Shown here: positions 25,744-34,525 of the stretch, piece after piece
How the letters are laid out: each line of letters begins with the position of its first letter
Position numbering within the stretch: the stretch's first letter is position 1
Origin: Niallia taxi
Lineage (GTDB): Bacteria; Bacillota; Bacilli; Bacillales; Cytobacillaceae
Reading direction: 5' to 3'
NCBI RefSeq assembly: GCF_004005475.1
Contig: NZ_RZTZ01000002.1
Coordinates: 682,001-746,000 of the forward strand
Length of the DNA stretch: 64,000 nucleotides
Notes under the pieces: model-generated
Told to the model about the DNA's origin: nothing
What the model saw: only the letters and a program-made list of their open reading frames with translations
Databases searched by the model: none
Position numbers and translations under genes: made by a program

Positions 25744-26577
25744 TTGTTCAAGAAGCGAAAGTTTATTCCTTGTTTTGCACTTTTGGTTAGCTTGTTTTGT
25801 ATATCAACGGCAAATGCCGCACCAATGGAAAGCATTTCACCTAAATATGGTATCCAACTGCTTGAATGGAAGGATGCAGATGTAATTATTCCTCGCTACA
25901 GCAAGTTTTCTATCTATGATGTCGAAACAGGCAAAGTATTTCAAGTCCAGCGGCGGGCAGGTTCTCAGCATGCAGATGTCCAGCCTTTAACCACCGCGGA
26001 TACCGAGATTATGAAGGGAATTTATAATGGCAAATGGAGCTGGAAGCGACGGGCGATATTTGTTTTACAGGATCAATATATTCTCGCCGCATCTATGCAT
26101 GGTATGCCACATGGAGCAGGATCATTAGCTAATAAATTTCCGGGCCATTTTTGTGTGCATTTCTTAGGAAGCACTACACATAAGACGGATAATATGGATC
26201 TTTCCCATAAATTGATGGTATATAAAGCAGCAGGCATTCTGAAACAGGAGCTGGATAAACAAAATCCAAATGAGACAGTACAATCGTTTGTAGCTGGAAT
26301 GAAAGAACAGGATAATACAATCCTTAACCATTTAAGCTCCAAAAAGATTGATTGGAAAAAGGCTTTGGCGAATGTTGAAAATGTTAAGCTGTTAAGGGTA
26401 GAAGAAGTGGAAGCAAAGGATTATCTATCCAAAACCTCTATACACATAACAATAGAGTGGCAGCTGTATATCCAAAACGAAAAGAGAAAAAGTGAGAGTA
26501 AGACACTAACGCTTGTTAGAAGCTCACCGCTTGATCCATGGAAGGTCCTAACTGACGATGGGTTAATGCCATTATGA
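25744..26577 (+). CDS. Secreted protein, possible L,D-transpeptidase-like fold
   Basis: A 277-residue protein with a signal peptide (cleavage near NAA-AP, residue 26). TTG 25744 is the start, with AGAGGAGGA 4-9 bases upstream. The centre contains MHGMPHGAG, then GHFCVHFLGSTTHKT with the Cys 18 residues after the first His. This spacing recalls the His-X15-Gly/Cys active site of YkuD-type L,D-transpeptidases, but the canonical SHGC is absent. The C-terminal half resembles no domain I know. It may be a wall-associated enzyme or binding protein; I am not sure. It ends exactly where a composite repeat begins. Confidence 0.6.
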   Translation: MFKKRKFIPCFALLVSLFCISTANAAPMESISPKYGIQLLEWKDADVIIPRYSKFSIYDVETGKVFQVQRRAGSQHADVQPLTTADTEIMKGIYNGKWSWKRRAIFVLQDQYILAASMHGMPHGAGSLANKFPGHFCVHFLGSTTHKTDNMDLSHKLMVYKAAGILKQELDKQNPNETVQSFVAGMKEQDNTILNHLSSKKIDWKKALANVENVKLLRVEEVEAKDYLSKTSIHITIEWQLYIQNEKRKSESKTLTLVRSSPLDPWKVLTDDGLMPL

Positions 26578-26580
26578 GTT

Positions 26581-26942
26581 AAAAAAGAGGCTGGGACAAA
26601 ACAAAAGATAGCTTTCTAAACACGAATAATAGAATTGCAACTAAATTTGAAAAATGAAGGTTGTGTCTAAATAGAATGTTGAGTTAAAGTTAGTTCGTTT
26701 TATTGCGCGCTCGTCCTCGCGCTTTCCGCGGGGAGGAAGCTTAGCCTCCTCGTCTTCGCCTGCGGGGTCTAAGCCTTTCCTCTATTTCCCTTAGTAGTCG
26801 AGTGGCCTCCGCTCCATTCCACTAAAATTTCTAATTTTTTGTATTTAAACTAAAAACAAAAGACCGAACTACTTAATCCATAGTTGATTAAGTAGTTCGG
26901 TCTTTACGCTGGTTCACATACTTATGTCCCAGCCTTTTTTTA
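26581..26942 (+). repeat. Composite interspersed repeat with terminal inverted repeats
   Basis: The ends are inverted repeats (GGCTGGGACA at 26589 and TGTCCCAGCC at 26925, each next to an A or T run). The interior holds a GC-rich block ~26700-26820 (CCGCGGGGAGG, CCTCCTCG, GGGGTCTAAG, GGCCTCCGCTCCATT) and a 20-bp perfect hairpin AAAGACCGAACTACTTAATC with its complement (26859-26905). The same GC-rich block and a related hairpin recur inverted at 63.35-63.54 kb. It carries no ORF. Similar elements are scattered in Bacillus genomes. Confidence 0.8.
26859..26905. terminator. 20-bp perfect hairpin inside the composite repeat
   Basis: AAAGACCGAACTACTTAATC pairs fully with the segment ending at 26905, with a 7-nt loop and T after it. 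It can act as a bidirectional terminator between the flanking convergent genes. Confidence 0.65.
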
Positions 26943-26978
26943 AGCAACTTTTGGAATGCTAAATGCATTCCTTTTTCA

Positions 26979-27221
26979 TTATTTCATCTCTCCAAATTTG
27001 GCGAAAGTCCGTTCTTCATCAATTAAACCACAAGCAGCACATTGGATACGATAATCAGGTCCTTTATATCCCATATGAAAGGGAGAAAGATTTTCTGCTG
27101 TGTATTCTTCTACTATGTCCCCTGTTTGTGGGTCTAATTTTACTGATTGAGGCACTTGCTGAATGATATTAAAGCGACTCCGATTTGTTCTGCAGTTCGG
27201 ACAAGCATACGGTGTACTCAT
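26979..27221 (-). CDS. Small zinc-ribbon protein
   Basis: An 80-residue protein with two CxxC pairs: YACPNCRTN near the N-terminus and QCAACGLI near the C-terminus, spaced as in a zinc ribbon interrupted by ~40 residues. ATG 27221 has AGGGAG 8 bases upstream; TTG 27227 is worse placed. The middle contains a beta-hairpin-like LDPQTGDIVEEY. It may bind nucleic acid or a protein partner; the family is unknown to me. It is transcribed toward the composite repeat. Confidence 0.7.
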   Translation of the reverse strand: MSTPYACPNCRTNRSRFNIIQQVPQSVKLDPQTGDIVEEYTAENLSPFHMGYKGPDYRIQCAACGLIDEERTFAKFGEMK

Positions 27222-27665
27222 GACCAAACTCCCTTCTTTTAAGAATGCATTCTGTTATTACTATTCCATCCTTTGTCCGAATATATACCTGCTAAAAGCC
27301 AAGTTTACAAGGCATTTATTGAGATAGTTACAATTATTGCGCTGATGATATGTACGACAAGTTATTGTCATAAATGTTATAAAAACAAGGCTGCTTCCAT
27401 GCTGTCAATAGTAAAAAAGCTGAATTATATTACTTATATGGATAATTAAGGGATTTTAAATGATTTGCCGATAAATTAGTAAATATAGGAGGAGGCACTG
27501 TGAGAGAAGTGATTGATAGCTTGATAGATTGATAATCAGAACAGTTATGAAAGAAGAAGGTGATTATTGGAAGAATCATCCTTAAATATGACAAAAATCG
27601 TATGTTATGATTTGTCTGTAAGCAAGCACGAAAACAAGCTTTATATTCAAGGAGGATATAATCAA
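27222..27665. other. 444-bp intergenic region upstream of the CAP-protein gene
   Basis: AT-rich, with no clear gene. A 10-codon frame from GTG 27500 follows a perfect AGGAGG and could be a leader peptide or chance. A TTG-started extension of the CAP gene at 27567 is not needed, because the real start has its own AAGGAGG. Promoters are not clear. Confidence 0.3.
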
Positions 27666-28433
27666 ATGAACAAAAAAGTGATTTTATCAACAGCAGCAGC
27701 AGCAGCTCTATTAATGTCTAGTCCATTAATGCAAAAAGCAAATGCAGCATCTAACACTGCTCAAGAATCTACAAAAGTAGTCTATCAATCTTACAATTTA
27801 AATGAAGATCAAATAAATGCATTAATAAAACAATTTTCTGGTCGTGTGGACGTTAACAAATTATTAAGTTCATTGGAAGCTAATTCAGCTACTGCAGCAA
27901 ATAAACAGACAGAAAGCACGAAAGCTCCAGCGAAAACAACAGCAAAAACAAACACTGCAGAAAAGACTACTACTACTACAAACACTGCTAAGCAACAAAC
28001 TAATACAACTTCTAAACCACAGCAAACAACAACAACAACACAAGTAACTTCCTCTGTCAGTGCGTTTGAAAAGCAAGTTGTTGAATTAACAAATGCAGAA
28101 AGAGCAAAAAATGGTCTTCCTGCACTGACACTTGATACAAATTTAAGCAAGGTTGCGAGAGCTAAATCAGAGGATATGAGTAAAAATAATTATTTTGACC
28201 ATACAAGCCCAACTTACGGAAGTCCTTTTGATATGATGAAGCAATTTGGAATTTCCTATAAAGCAGCAGGTGAAAATATCGCTAAAGGCCAAACAACACC
28301 AGAACAAGTTGTAAAAGCATGGATGAACAGCGAAGGACACCGTGCCAATATACTAAGCGATAAGTTTACGCATATCGGTGTAGGCTATGTAGCAAACGGA
28401 AATTACTGGACACAGCAATTTATTGGGAAGTAA
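27666..28433 (+). CDS. Secreted CAP/SCP-domain protein (YkwD-like)
   Basis: A 255-residue exported protein. Signal peptide (KKVILSTAAAAALLMSS) with cleavage near residue 31, a low-complexity linker rich in Thr, Lys and Gln (~85-130), then a CAP domain. The domain shows LTNAERAKNGLPAL, VARAKSEDMSKNNYFDHTSP, GENIAKGQ, AWMNSEGHRANILS and THIGVGY, which carry the conserved His and Glu residues of the CAP cavity. Related Bacillus proteins are cell-surface or spore-associated; their activity is not settled. AAGGAGG precedes ATG 27666. The Thr-rich linker suggests wall spanning. Confidence 0.9.
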   Translation: MNKKVILSTAAAAALLMSSPLMQKANAASNTAQESTKVVYQSYNLNEDQINALIKQFSGRVDVNKLLSSLEANSATAANKQTESTKAPAKTTAKTNTAEKTTTTTNTAKQQTNTTSKPQQTTTTTQVTSSVSAFEKQVVELTNAERAKNGLPALTLDTNLSKVARAKSEDMSKNNYFDHTSPTYGSPFDMMKQFGISYKAAGENIAKGQTTPEQVVKAWMNSEGHRANILSDKFTHIGVGYVANGNYWTQQFIGK

Positions 28434-28487
28434 AAAAGGCACCGTGCTTTACTATGTTATCTCTGAAGAAAACAGAAACAAGATTTT

Positions 28488-28520
28488 GACCAAAGGTATC
28501 ATTTCCTTTGGTCTTTTTTT
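28488..28520 (+). terminator. Terminator after the CAP-protein gene
   Basis: GACCAAAGG / CCTTTGGTC with an 8-nt loop and seven T. Confidence 0.87.
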
Positions 28521-28700
28521 ATACGAAAATTTCCGCGGTTTTGAATATTGTTATTTTTACCTATTAGCATATACTTTAGTGGTTTTTTTGGTGAGAAATT
28601 TATATAATAGTTTTTCAAATGATTTACTAAAGAAAAGGAAGAAAATAAAATCATGAAAAATAGGAAATAATAAAGAAATACTATTATAGGAGAATTCAGC

Positions 28701-29204
28701 GTGGAAATTAGACAAGCAACGATAAATGACTTAGAGAAAATCATGAAAATAGCAGCAAAAACAGTAAAGATAATGAATGAAGAGGGTAATGACCAATGGT
28801 CGGATAAATATCCTGCTGAAAAGGATTTTAAGGCAGATATTGAAAATAGTGCTTTGTTCGTAGCATTCATGGATGATAAAGTAGTTGGGTCCATTGCCAT
28901 TGACCGCATTGGCGGGAAGAATTATGACCTAATAGAATGGACATTACCGGATAATAACTATTATGTTATTCACCGACTTATGGTCGATCCGGAAATTCGC
29001 GGCGGAGGCATTGCAAGCAAGCTTTTATCTTTTGCCGAAGTTTTCGCAAGAGAAAATGATACATTTTATTTAAAAACTGACACTTATGCCATAAATGAAA
29101 AGGCACAGAATCTTTTCTTGAAAAACGGCTTTAACAAGGTTGGAGAGCTGCATTTCCCCGGAAAGGAACGCCCATTCTACTGCTTTGATAAAACCTTTAA
29201 GTAA
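28701..29204 (+). CDS. GNAT family N-acetyltransferase
   Basis: A 167-residue acetyl-CoA-dependent acetyltransferase. The acetyl-CoA loop is seen in HRLMVDPEIRGGGIASKLLS (residues ~92-111; R/Q-x-x-G-x-G/A type), with the preceding VVGSIAIDRI strand and the later NEKAQNLFLKNGFNKVGE motif. GTG 28701 follows AGGAG by 7 bases. The substrate is unknown. It is monocistronic, with a strong bidirectional terminator downstream. Confidence 0.9.
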   Translation: MEIRQATINDLEKIMKIAAKTVKIMNEEGNDQWSDKYPAEKDFKADIENSALFVAFMDDKVVGSIAIDRIGGKNYDLIEWTLPDNNYYVIHRLMVDPEIRGGGIASKLLSFAEVFARENDTFYLKTDTYAINEKAQNLFLKNGFNKVGELHFPGKERPFYCFDKTFK

Positions 29205-29206
29205 TA

Positions 29207-29243
29207 AAAAAAATCAACTCGTTCAGCCCGAGTTGATTTTTTT
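29207..29243. terminator. Bidirectional terminator
   Basis: AAAAAAATCAACTCG and its complement form a 15-bp perfect stem around a 7-nt loop, between the GNAT gene and the converging Hsp20-like gene. Confidence 0.93.
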
Positions 29244-29658
29244 ATGGCCGAGGGATTTTTACGGATAGTATTCCGTATTTCAGCTCACAGGAAATGTCTT
29301 CTTTTATTATAGTATTTGGCAATGTAATTACTTTGTGAAAGCCCCTGTTTTGTCTTTCCTTCAAATAATAAGCGTATTCCTCATGCAGTGTTTTGTATTG
29401 TCCAGCTATATGGAGTTCATTACCTACACATTTTATCCCAATGTTTTCTGGCGTGATGCCAGGAAGTTCTAATTCAATGAAGTATTGCCCATCTTTTACA
29501 TAAAAATCACAGGGCGGAAATTGATTATTGCTTTTTATGCTATTCGCATTACTGAAAAAAGCCTGCTGGCTTGCATCTTGAAAGAGATTATTCCAAAGCT
29601 TTTCATTTGTTGGATTTTCATGAAATTGAAAAATTTTTTCGAGGTTTTCGAAAGACAT
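29242..29658 (-). CDS. Hsp20/alpha-crystallin-like protein (possible spore coat type)
   Basis: A 138-residue small heat-shock-type protein. The N-terminal ~50 residues are variable; the alpha-crystallin domain follows with DFYVKDGQYFIELELPGITP, GNELHIAGQY, NRGFHKVITLP and the C-terminal KYGILSVKIPRP. ATG 29658 lies 11 bases after GGAAGG; TTG 29667 is too close to it. It is 24 bp downstream of the GerT-like gene, so the two form an operon. B. subtilis relatives CotM and CotP are spore coat proteins, which makes a spore role plausible but not shown. Confidence 0.85.
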   Translation of the reverse strand: MSFENLEKIFQFHENPTNEKLWNNLFQDASQQAFFSNANSIKSNNQFPPCDFYVKDGQYFIELELPGITPENIGIKCVGNELHIAGQYKTLHEEYAYYLKERQNRGFHKVITLPNTIIKEDISCELKYGILSVKIPRP

Positions 29659-29681
29659 TGTTTTCAAATCCTTCCTTTTAG

Positions 29682-30158
29682 CTATTGCAATTCTGTCACT
29701 TCAATTTCTGAATATTGATTATGATCATTTTTCTGGATCATAATTTCTAAAACGCCTTCCTTATAATTAGCGGTTGAGCCTTTTTTACGAACGAGAGAAG
29801 GAAGATTGATAGTATGCTTGCTTTCGAATTCTGGAATGTTCTGAATAACTAATTGGCTTGATGTGTAGTAAACCTTAACTCTTTCCAGCCAAATTTCTTC
29901 TTTAATCGGAATGCGTATATAAACATGGTGATGTGTTTCAAACACAACGTAATCAAACTTTTGCTGGTTTGTCCCTTGTTGGTTGTTTGCCATTTGGGAC
30001 ATATTTTTAAACATATCATCACTGTTCATTTTTTGAAGGGATTCTGGCATCATTTTATTCATCATATCTTGAACATAATTTTGGATATCTCCAGGTCTCA
30101 TTTGGTTCATTTTGTTTTTTGTGTCTTTATTAAAAGGGAATAAATTCCATGGGAACAT
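29682..30158 (-). CDS. GerT-like Hsp20-family spore protein
   Basis: A 158-residue protein. ATG 30158 with AAAGGA upstream is chosen over the longer frame from 30221. The N-terminal half has FPWNLFPFNKD and a Met/Asn/Gln-rich helical region; the C-terminal half is a divergent alpha-crystallin domain (FDYVVFETHHHVYIRIPI, VKVYYTSSQLVIQNIPE, YKEGVLEIMIQK). This layout fits the GerT family of spore germination/coat proteins. It is first in a two-gene operon with another Hsp20-like protein. Sporulation expression is expected from the family; I did not find a clear late sigma promoter. Confidence 0.7.
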   Translation of the reverse strand: MFPWNLFPFNKDTKNKMNQMRPGDIQNYVQDMMNKMMPESLQKMNSDDMFKNMSQMANNQQGTNQQKFDYVVFETHHHVYIRIPIKEEIWLERVKVYYTSSQLVIQNIPEFESKHTINLPSLVRKKGSTANYKEGVLEIMIQKNDHNQYSEIEVTELQ

Positions 30159-30338
30159 TGGAAATTCATCCTTTCTTTCATTAGTTGCTGAATTTTTTAT
30201 ATCATATTCAAGTGCACCCAAATCGTGTTAGTTAGGCATGTATTTATTTTCCTTTTTATTATGAGTAGAAGGAACTAGTTATTTTAACCTAATGATGTTA
30301 ATATAAAAGTACATTTTAGGAAAATTAGGTGCATTTTT

Positions 30339-31835
30339 TTGGAAACTTACAAAAAGCTGTTAAACAGTCTGTTTTACAATTATATAATTGGTTCATTTCT
30401 GGCCGTATTTGGGGTAGGCGGTGCCTTTATGTACACCAGCTTGAAAATTAGCAGCGATGACATGAAAATTCTCGGATTTATTATGATTCTTTCCTTTATA
30501 TGCATGGTTTGCGCAGAAGGTGCCTTTTTTTATAAGGATTTAAACCCGTTACGAAATGTGCTTAAACTTGGTAAGCGGGATGTAAATAGCCTAGTTGAGG
30601 CATATCACCGTTCTAAAAGCTTCCCGTTGTTTTCGGTTAGAAGAATTCTAATCCCCCACTTACTTGGAATGTCTGTTCCGGCAATTATTTGTTCCATTTA
30701 TTATATTACATCAGGCAAGCTTGAACTGCCGTTCGTGTACATTGTATATGCGACAGTTGCGGCGATTATTGTTGCCATATTGCATGCATTTATTGAATTT
30801 TTCCTTACTATACGGACGATGAAGGGAATCACTATTTATATTAAATCTTTAATGCCAAAAAACTTGGTTATTGAAGAGAAGGTGTTTATATCCATTCACA
30901 GAAAATTCTTACTTACTGTTGTCAGCATAAGTGTATTACCTTTAGTAATCATTCTGCTTTCAACAAGAGTTAAGTTGATTGATAATGGCAATCTTACAGA
31001 ATTACCTTATTGGAATTGGGCAATTGTCATATTGTTTATTACACTAGTTTATTCCGTCCTTTCTGCAAGATTTCTGTCTAGAGATATAATAACACCTATC
31101 TATCAGCTGAAAAATCTTATGAAAAAGGTTGGTACAAGTCAATTCACCCAGCCAAACAGCGCAGTTTATACAGATGAATTTGCTGAGCTATTTAAAGGTT
31201 TCCACAAGATGAATGATTCAATCATTCAGCGTGAAAGGGTTAATAAGGAACTGCTTGACAGCTTTATGATGGTATTGAGTGCCACGCTTGATGCCCGTGA
31301 TCCATACACGGCAGGTCACTCCACAAGGGTTGCAGGTTATTCAAAGCTAATAGGAGAAAATTTAAAGCTGTCAAAGGAAGAGATGGAATTATTATATAAA
31401 ACAGCTATTTTACATGATATCGGCAAGATCGGTGTTCCGGATAATGTCCTATTGAAGGAAGGGAAACTGACAGAGGAAGAATTTTCTTACATTAAAGCAC
31501 ATCCAGTTATTGGAGAAAATATCTTAAAGCAGGTACAGCCCCAGGAAGAAATGGCGAGAATTATAGAAGGTGTCAGGTCCCATCATGAAAGATATGATGG
31601 CAATGGCTATCCCGATGGACTGCAAGGGGAAGGGATTCCTTACTTTGGCAGAATTCTTGCTGTTGCTGATGCCTTTGATGCAATGACGTCTGACAGGCCA
31701 TATAGAAAGGGCATGCCTTTTTCAAAAGCGCTGTCCATTTTGCATGAAGGCAAAGAAACACAGTGGGATGGAAAAATGGTAGAAGCCTTCATTGGAAAAA
31801 TGACAGAAGAGAAGATGGAAAAAGAAATAAGTTAA
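30339..31835 (+). CDS. Membrane HD-GYP c-di-GMP phosphodiesterase
   Basis: A 498-residue protein with about six transmembrane helices in the first 250 residues, a HAMP segment (~250-300), then an HD-GYP domain. Signature residues: HSTRVAGYSKLIG, LHDIGKIGVPDNVL (HD pair), HHERYDGNGYPDGL (HHExxDGxGYP) and DAFDAMTSDRPYR. These bind the metal centre that degrades cyclic di-GMP. TTG 30339 follows AGGTG by 9 bases. No regulator is adjacent. The membrane region is a likely sensor for an unknown signal. Confidence 0.92.
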   Translation: METYKKLLNSLFYNYIIGSFLAVFGVGGAFMYTSLKISSDDMKILGFIMILSFICMVCAEGAFFYKDLNPLRNVLKLGKRDVNSLVEAYHRSKSFPLFSVRRILIPHLLGMSVPAIICSIYYITSGKLELPFVYIVYATVAAIIVAILHAFIEFFLTIRTMKGITIYIKSLMPKNLVIEEKVFISIHRKFLLTVVSISVLPLVIILLSTRVKLIDNGNLTELPYWNWAIVILFITLVYSVLSARFLSRDIITPIYQLKNLMKKVGTSQFTQPNSAVYTDEFAELFKGFHKMNDSIIQRERVNKELLDSFMMVLSATLDARDPYTAGHSTRVAGYSKLIGENLKLSKEEMELLYKTAILHDIGKIGVPDNVLLKEGKLTEEEFSYIKAHPVIGENILKQVQPQEEMARIIEGVRSHHERYDGNGYPDGLQGEGIPYFGRILAVADAFDAMTSDRPYRKGMPFSKALSILHEGKETQWDGKMVEAFIGKMTEEKMEKEIS

Positions 31836-31870
31836 AAAAGGGAGGATCCATAATTGATCCTCCCTTTTAC
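31836..31870. terminator. Bidirectional terminator
   Basis: AAAAGGGAGGATC pairs with GATCCTCCCTTTT around a 7-nt loop, between the convergent HD-GYP and MATE genes. Confidence 0.9.
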
Positions 31871-33228
31871 TATTTTGTTGATAAGGTAATATGCTTCTTT
31901 TGGAGAGAATACAGTCTGCTAGATAAGAAGGCTGCACCAGTAGCTAAACCAATGATTAAGCCAATCCAATAACCGAATGGGCCAAAGCTTGTGTAATTAG
32001 CAAGCAGATAGCCTGAAGGCAGACCGATTACCCAATAGCTGATTAGCGTCATAATTAAAGTAATGTTAACATCTTTATAACCGCGTAATGCTCCTTGAAC
32101 TGGTGCCTGGATGGCATCTGACAGCTGGAAGAAAATTGCGTATATAAGGAAGCCAGTTGTAAGCTTAAGTACTTCTGCATCATTCGTATAAATTCCTGCT
32201 ATTTGTTGGCGGAATGCAAGCAGAATGATGCCGCTCACGAATGCAATAATGACGGCAGTAAATACTCCCATCCAGCTGTATTGTTTGGCATCCTTCAGCC
32301 TGTTTGCACCAACTTCAAATCCAACTAGAATCGTCAAAGCAGTTGAAATGCTAAGAGGAACCATATAAAGGAGGGAAGCAAAGTTTATGGCAGATTGATG
32401 GGCAGCAATCGTATTCGTATCATAATTACTCATTAATAGTGTAACTGCACTGAAAATGCTTGTCTCAAAAAAGATCGAAAAGCCGATGGGTACACCTATC
32501 TTCAGGATCTCTTTCCATTTTTCCCATGAAATACGGTGTATTTTATTGAGCAGCTTAAATCCAGCAAATGGTTGATTATGATAAACAATATGAAGAGCAG
32601 TCAGCAGCATATACCAGTATGTAATACTTGTAGCATATCCTGTTCCAACGCCGCCTAACTCAGGAAAAATCCAAATGCCATTAATCAATAAATAATTCAG
32701 TACAATATTAACAGGTAATGCAGAAAGGGTGATAAACATCGTCACTTGTGTTTGCCCAAGTGCATCAATAAAGGACCGCAATACAAAATATAAAAAGATT
32801 GGTATAATACCTGTGCTAAGTGCGGCCAAATAACGGAAGGCAATGTCTTGGACATCTGCCTCAAGTCCCATTAATTGAAGGATTGGCTTCAAAAAAATAA
32901 AACCAAAAACAATTAATAAAACTGCCATGGATAAACTTAAATAGATAGCTTGAATAACAGAAAAGCTTACCTTGGATTCTTCTTTTCTTCCAACCAGCTG
33001 TGCGACAATTGGAGGGACAGCAAGTAGTATACCGCTTAATCCAGTATAAATCGGTGTCCATAAGGAGCTGCCAACAGCAACCCCAGCTAAATCTGTAGGG
33101 CTGTAATGACCAGACATGGTTGTATCAAAGAAGGTGAGACCAAACATACCTACCTGTGTAACGAGAACAGGCAGTAATATAACTAGCATCTGTTTTAGTT
33201 TTTGCTTTGTTGTAAAGGTTTGTTTCAT
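31870..33228 (-). CDS. MATE family multidrug efflux transporter (NorM-like)
   Basis: A 452-residue inner-membrane protein with twelve predicted helices in two MATE halves. LPVLVTQVGMFGLTFFDTTMSG in helix 1 is split here as LPVLVTQVGMFG and DTTMSGHYS, the typical cation-coupled entry motif; GQTQVTMFITLSALPVNIVL and the GANRLKDA loop of the second half are also typical. It probably exports cationic drugs using a Na+ or H+ gradient, like B. subtilis YojI. The actual substrates are unknown. No regulator is adjacent. Confidence 0.92.
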   Translation of the reverse strand: MKQTFTTKQKLKQMLVILLPVLVTQVGMFGLTFFDTTMSGHYSPTDLAGVAVGSSLWTPIYTGLSGILLAVPPIVAQLVGRKEESKVSFSVIQAIYLSLSMAVLLIVFGFIFLKPILQLMGLEADVQDIAFRYLAALSTGIIPIFLYFVLRSFIDALGQTQVTMFITLSALPVNIVLNYLLINGIWIFPELGGVGTGYATSITYWYMLLTALHIVYHNQPFAGFKLLNKIHRISWEKWKEILKIGVPIGFSIFFETSIFSAVTLLMSNYDTNTIAAHQSAINFASLLYMVPLSISTALTILVGFEVGANRLKDAKQYSWMGVFTAVIIAFVSGIILLAFRQQIAGIYTNDAEVLKLTTGFLIYAIFFQLSDAIQAPVQGALRGYKDVNITLIMTLISYWVIGLPSGYLLANYTSFGPFGYWIGLIIGLATGAAFLSSRLYSLQKKHITLSTK

Positions 33229-33316
33229 TCTTTTTCCTCTCTTATGTTCAATAACGTTACGATTATATCACAGATAAAAGGAAAATATGGCAAATACAGA
33301 TTTTTTGCTTATAAAA

Positions 33317-34414
33317 TTACCCGTGGGACATGAGGCGCTTCATTGGCTCTTTGTTGTGCTCCTGTTCAGCACTTTCTAAATAAACAGCACTTTTTGGAAC
33401 GGAAAATAATACATTTCTCTTTTCCAGAATACTAATAATTTGAAAATTAATGTCCTCTTTTGTTTGTAAATAGCCGAGATAATCAGTTGCCTTTGTAAAG
33501 AAATAAATTAATATGTCAGCACTAGTATCACTCATTGACTCAAAAGAAACGAGAATGGTTTCAGGATGTACATCCTGATGATGCTGCAGCAATGCTTTTA
33601 TGTCTGAAATAGTCATATGTAATTTTTCTGTTTTTGTAAGAATATCTAGCTTTAAGTAAAAGGAGACTTGCCGTTTCCCCATTTTAGACCAATTGATAAT
33701 CGGTTCGTTGGCAAGAGTCGAATTTGGCACAGTGACGAGGGCTTGAGCGAACGTCCGCACCTTTGTACTGCGGAAGGTAATATCTTCAATCGTGCCTTCT
33801 ACACTTGGAGTCTTAATCCAGTCACCGATCGTAAACGGCTTTTCTGTAATTAACACAATACCTCCAAAAAGGTTGCTGACCGTTTCCTTTGCTGCAAGGG
33901 CAAATGCAAGACCACCTAGACCAAGTCCAGCGATAAAGCCGTTTATATTAAAGCCCCATTCCTGGGCAATAATGCTGAATCCGAACAGGAAGACTAGAGT
34001 TTTCAGCATTTTTGTCAAAAAGGGGATAATGATTTTATCAACATTAATATCCAGCTTTGTCATCAGCTTTGGAAATAGCAGTGTTGTTACATTGCACAAA
34101 TTAAACAAACCCCATGTTAATAATGCGATAAAGCATGAGCGGACAAGGCTTGATTCCCATGCTGCAGATACGGTTTGAAAGGGGAGAAACTGGAAGGCTA
34201 ACTGCATGCCTATAACTACAAACACCCAGCGCATCGGTTTTTCAAAGGCGACAAGGACAGTGCTTGCTGCATGAATCTTTTTCGATTGGGTATAGGAGAG
34301 GACCAATGCAAACAAATGGCCTGTAAACCACTTTCGTAGTAATAGGCTTGTTACAATAACCAGTATTGACAGCAGCAGGCTGGCCCAAATGTTGGTGTCT
34401 AAAAAATCACTCAT
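33317..34414 (-). CDS. Small-conductance mechanosensitive channel (MscS family, YhdY-like)
   Basis: A 365-residue membrane protein with about five helices; the pore helix is GFIAGLGLGGLAFALAAKET (glycine/alanine-rich, as in MscS TM3), followed by the beta domain with FGGIVLITEKPFTIGDWI and a C-terminal alpha/beta domain. It relieves hypo-osmotic pressure. Length and extra N-terminal helices fit YhdY-type channels. AAGGAG precedes ATG 34414. It lies 88 bp upstream (in its own direction) of the MATE gene, without a clear terminator between, so cotranscription is possible. Confidence 0.92.
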   Translation of the reverse strand: MSDFLDTNIWASLLLSILVIVTSLLLRKWFTGHLFALVLSYTQSKKIHAASTVLVAFEKPMRWVFVVIGMQLAFQFLPFQTVSAAWESSLVRSCFIALLTWGLFNLCNVTTLLFPKLMTKLDINVDKIIIPFLTKMLKTLVFLFGFSIIAQEWGFNINGFIAGLGLGGLAFALAAKETVSNLFGGIVLITEKPFTIGDWIKTPSVEGTIEDITFRSTKVRTFAQALVTVPNSTLANEPIINWSKMGKRQVSFYLKLDILTKTEKLHMTISDIKALLQHHQDVHPETILVSFESMSDTSADILIYFFTKATDYLGYLQTKEDINFQIISILEKRNVLFSVPKSAVYLESAEQEHNKEPMKRLMSHG

Positions 34415-34488
34415 AAATAATACACTCCTTCTAATAAAGTTGTCCTATCTGTACTATATTAGAAGGAGTAAATAAGTATGCCTGCATG

Positions 34489-34522
34489 AAAAAAGCCTGA
34501 AGCATATATGCTTCAAGCTTTC
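34489..34522 (-). terminator. Terminator of the GNAT gene at 34.5-35.1 kb
   Basis: TGAAGCAT-AT-ATGCTTCA, extended by AAGC/GCTT pairs, is followed on the minus strand by a run of six T. Confidence 0.82.
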
Positions 34523-34525
34523 GTA

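Noticed and set aside
27500-27532. 10-codon GTG-started ORF with perfect AGGAGG
   Set aside because: Too short to judge; no downstream competing RNA structures were found to support a leader-peptide role.
27809-28150. Cys/Val-rich minus ORF opposite the CAP-protein linker
   Set aside because: It arises from the reverse complement of the Thr/Gln-rich low-complexity linker.
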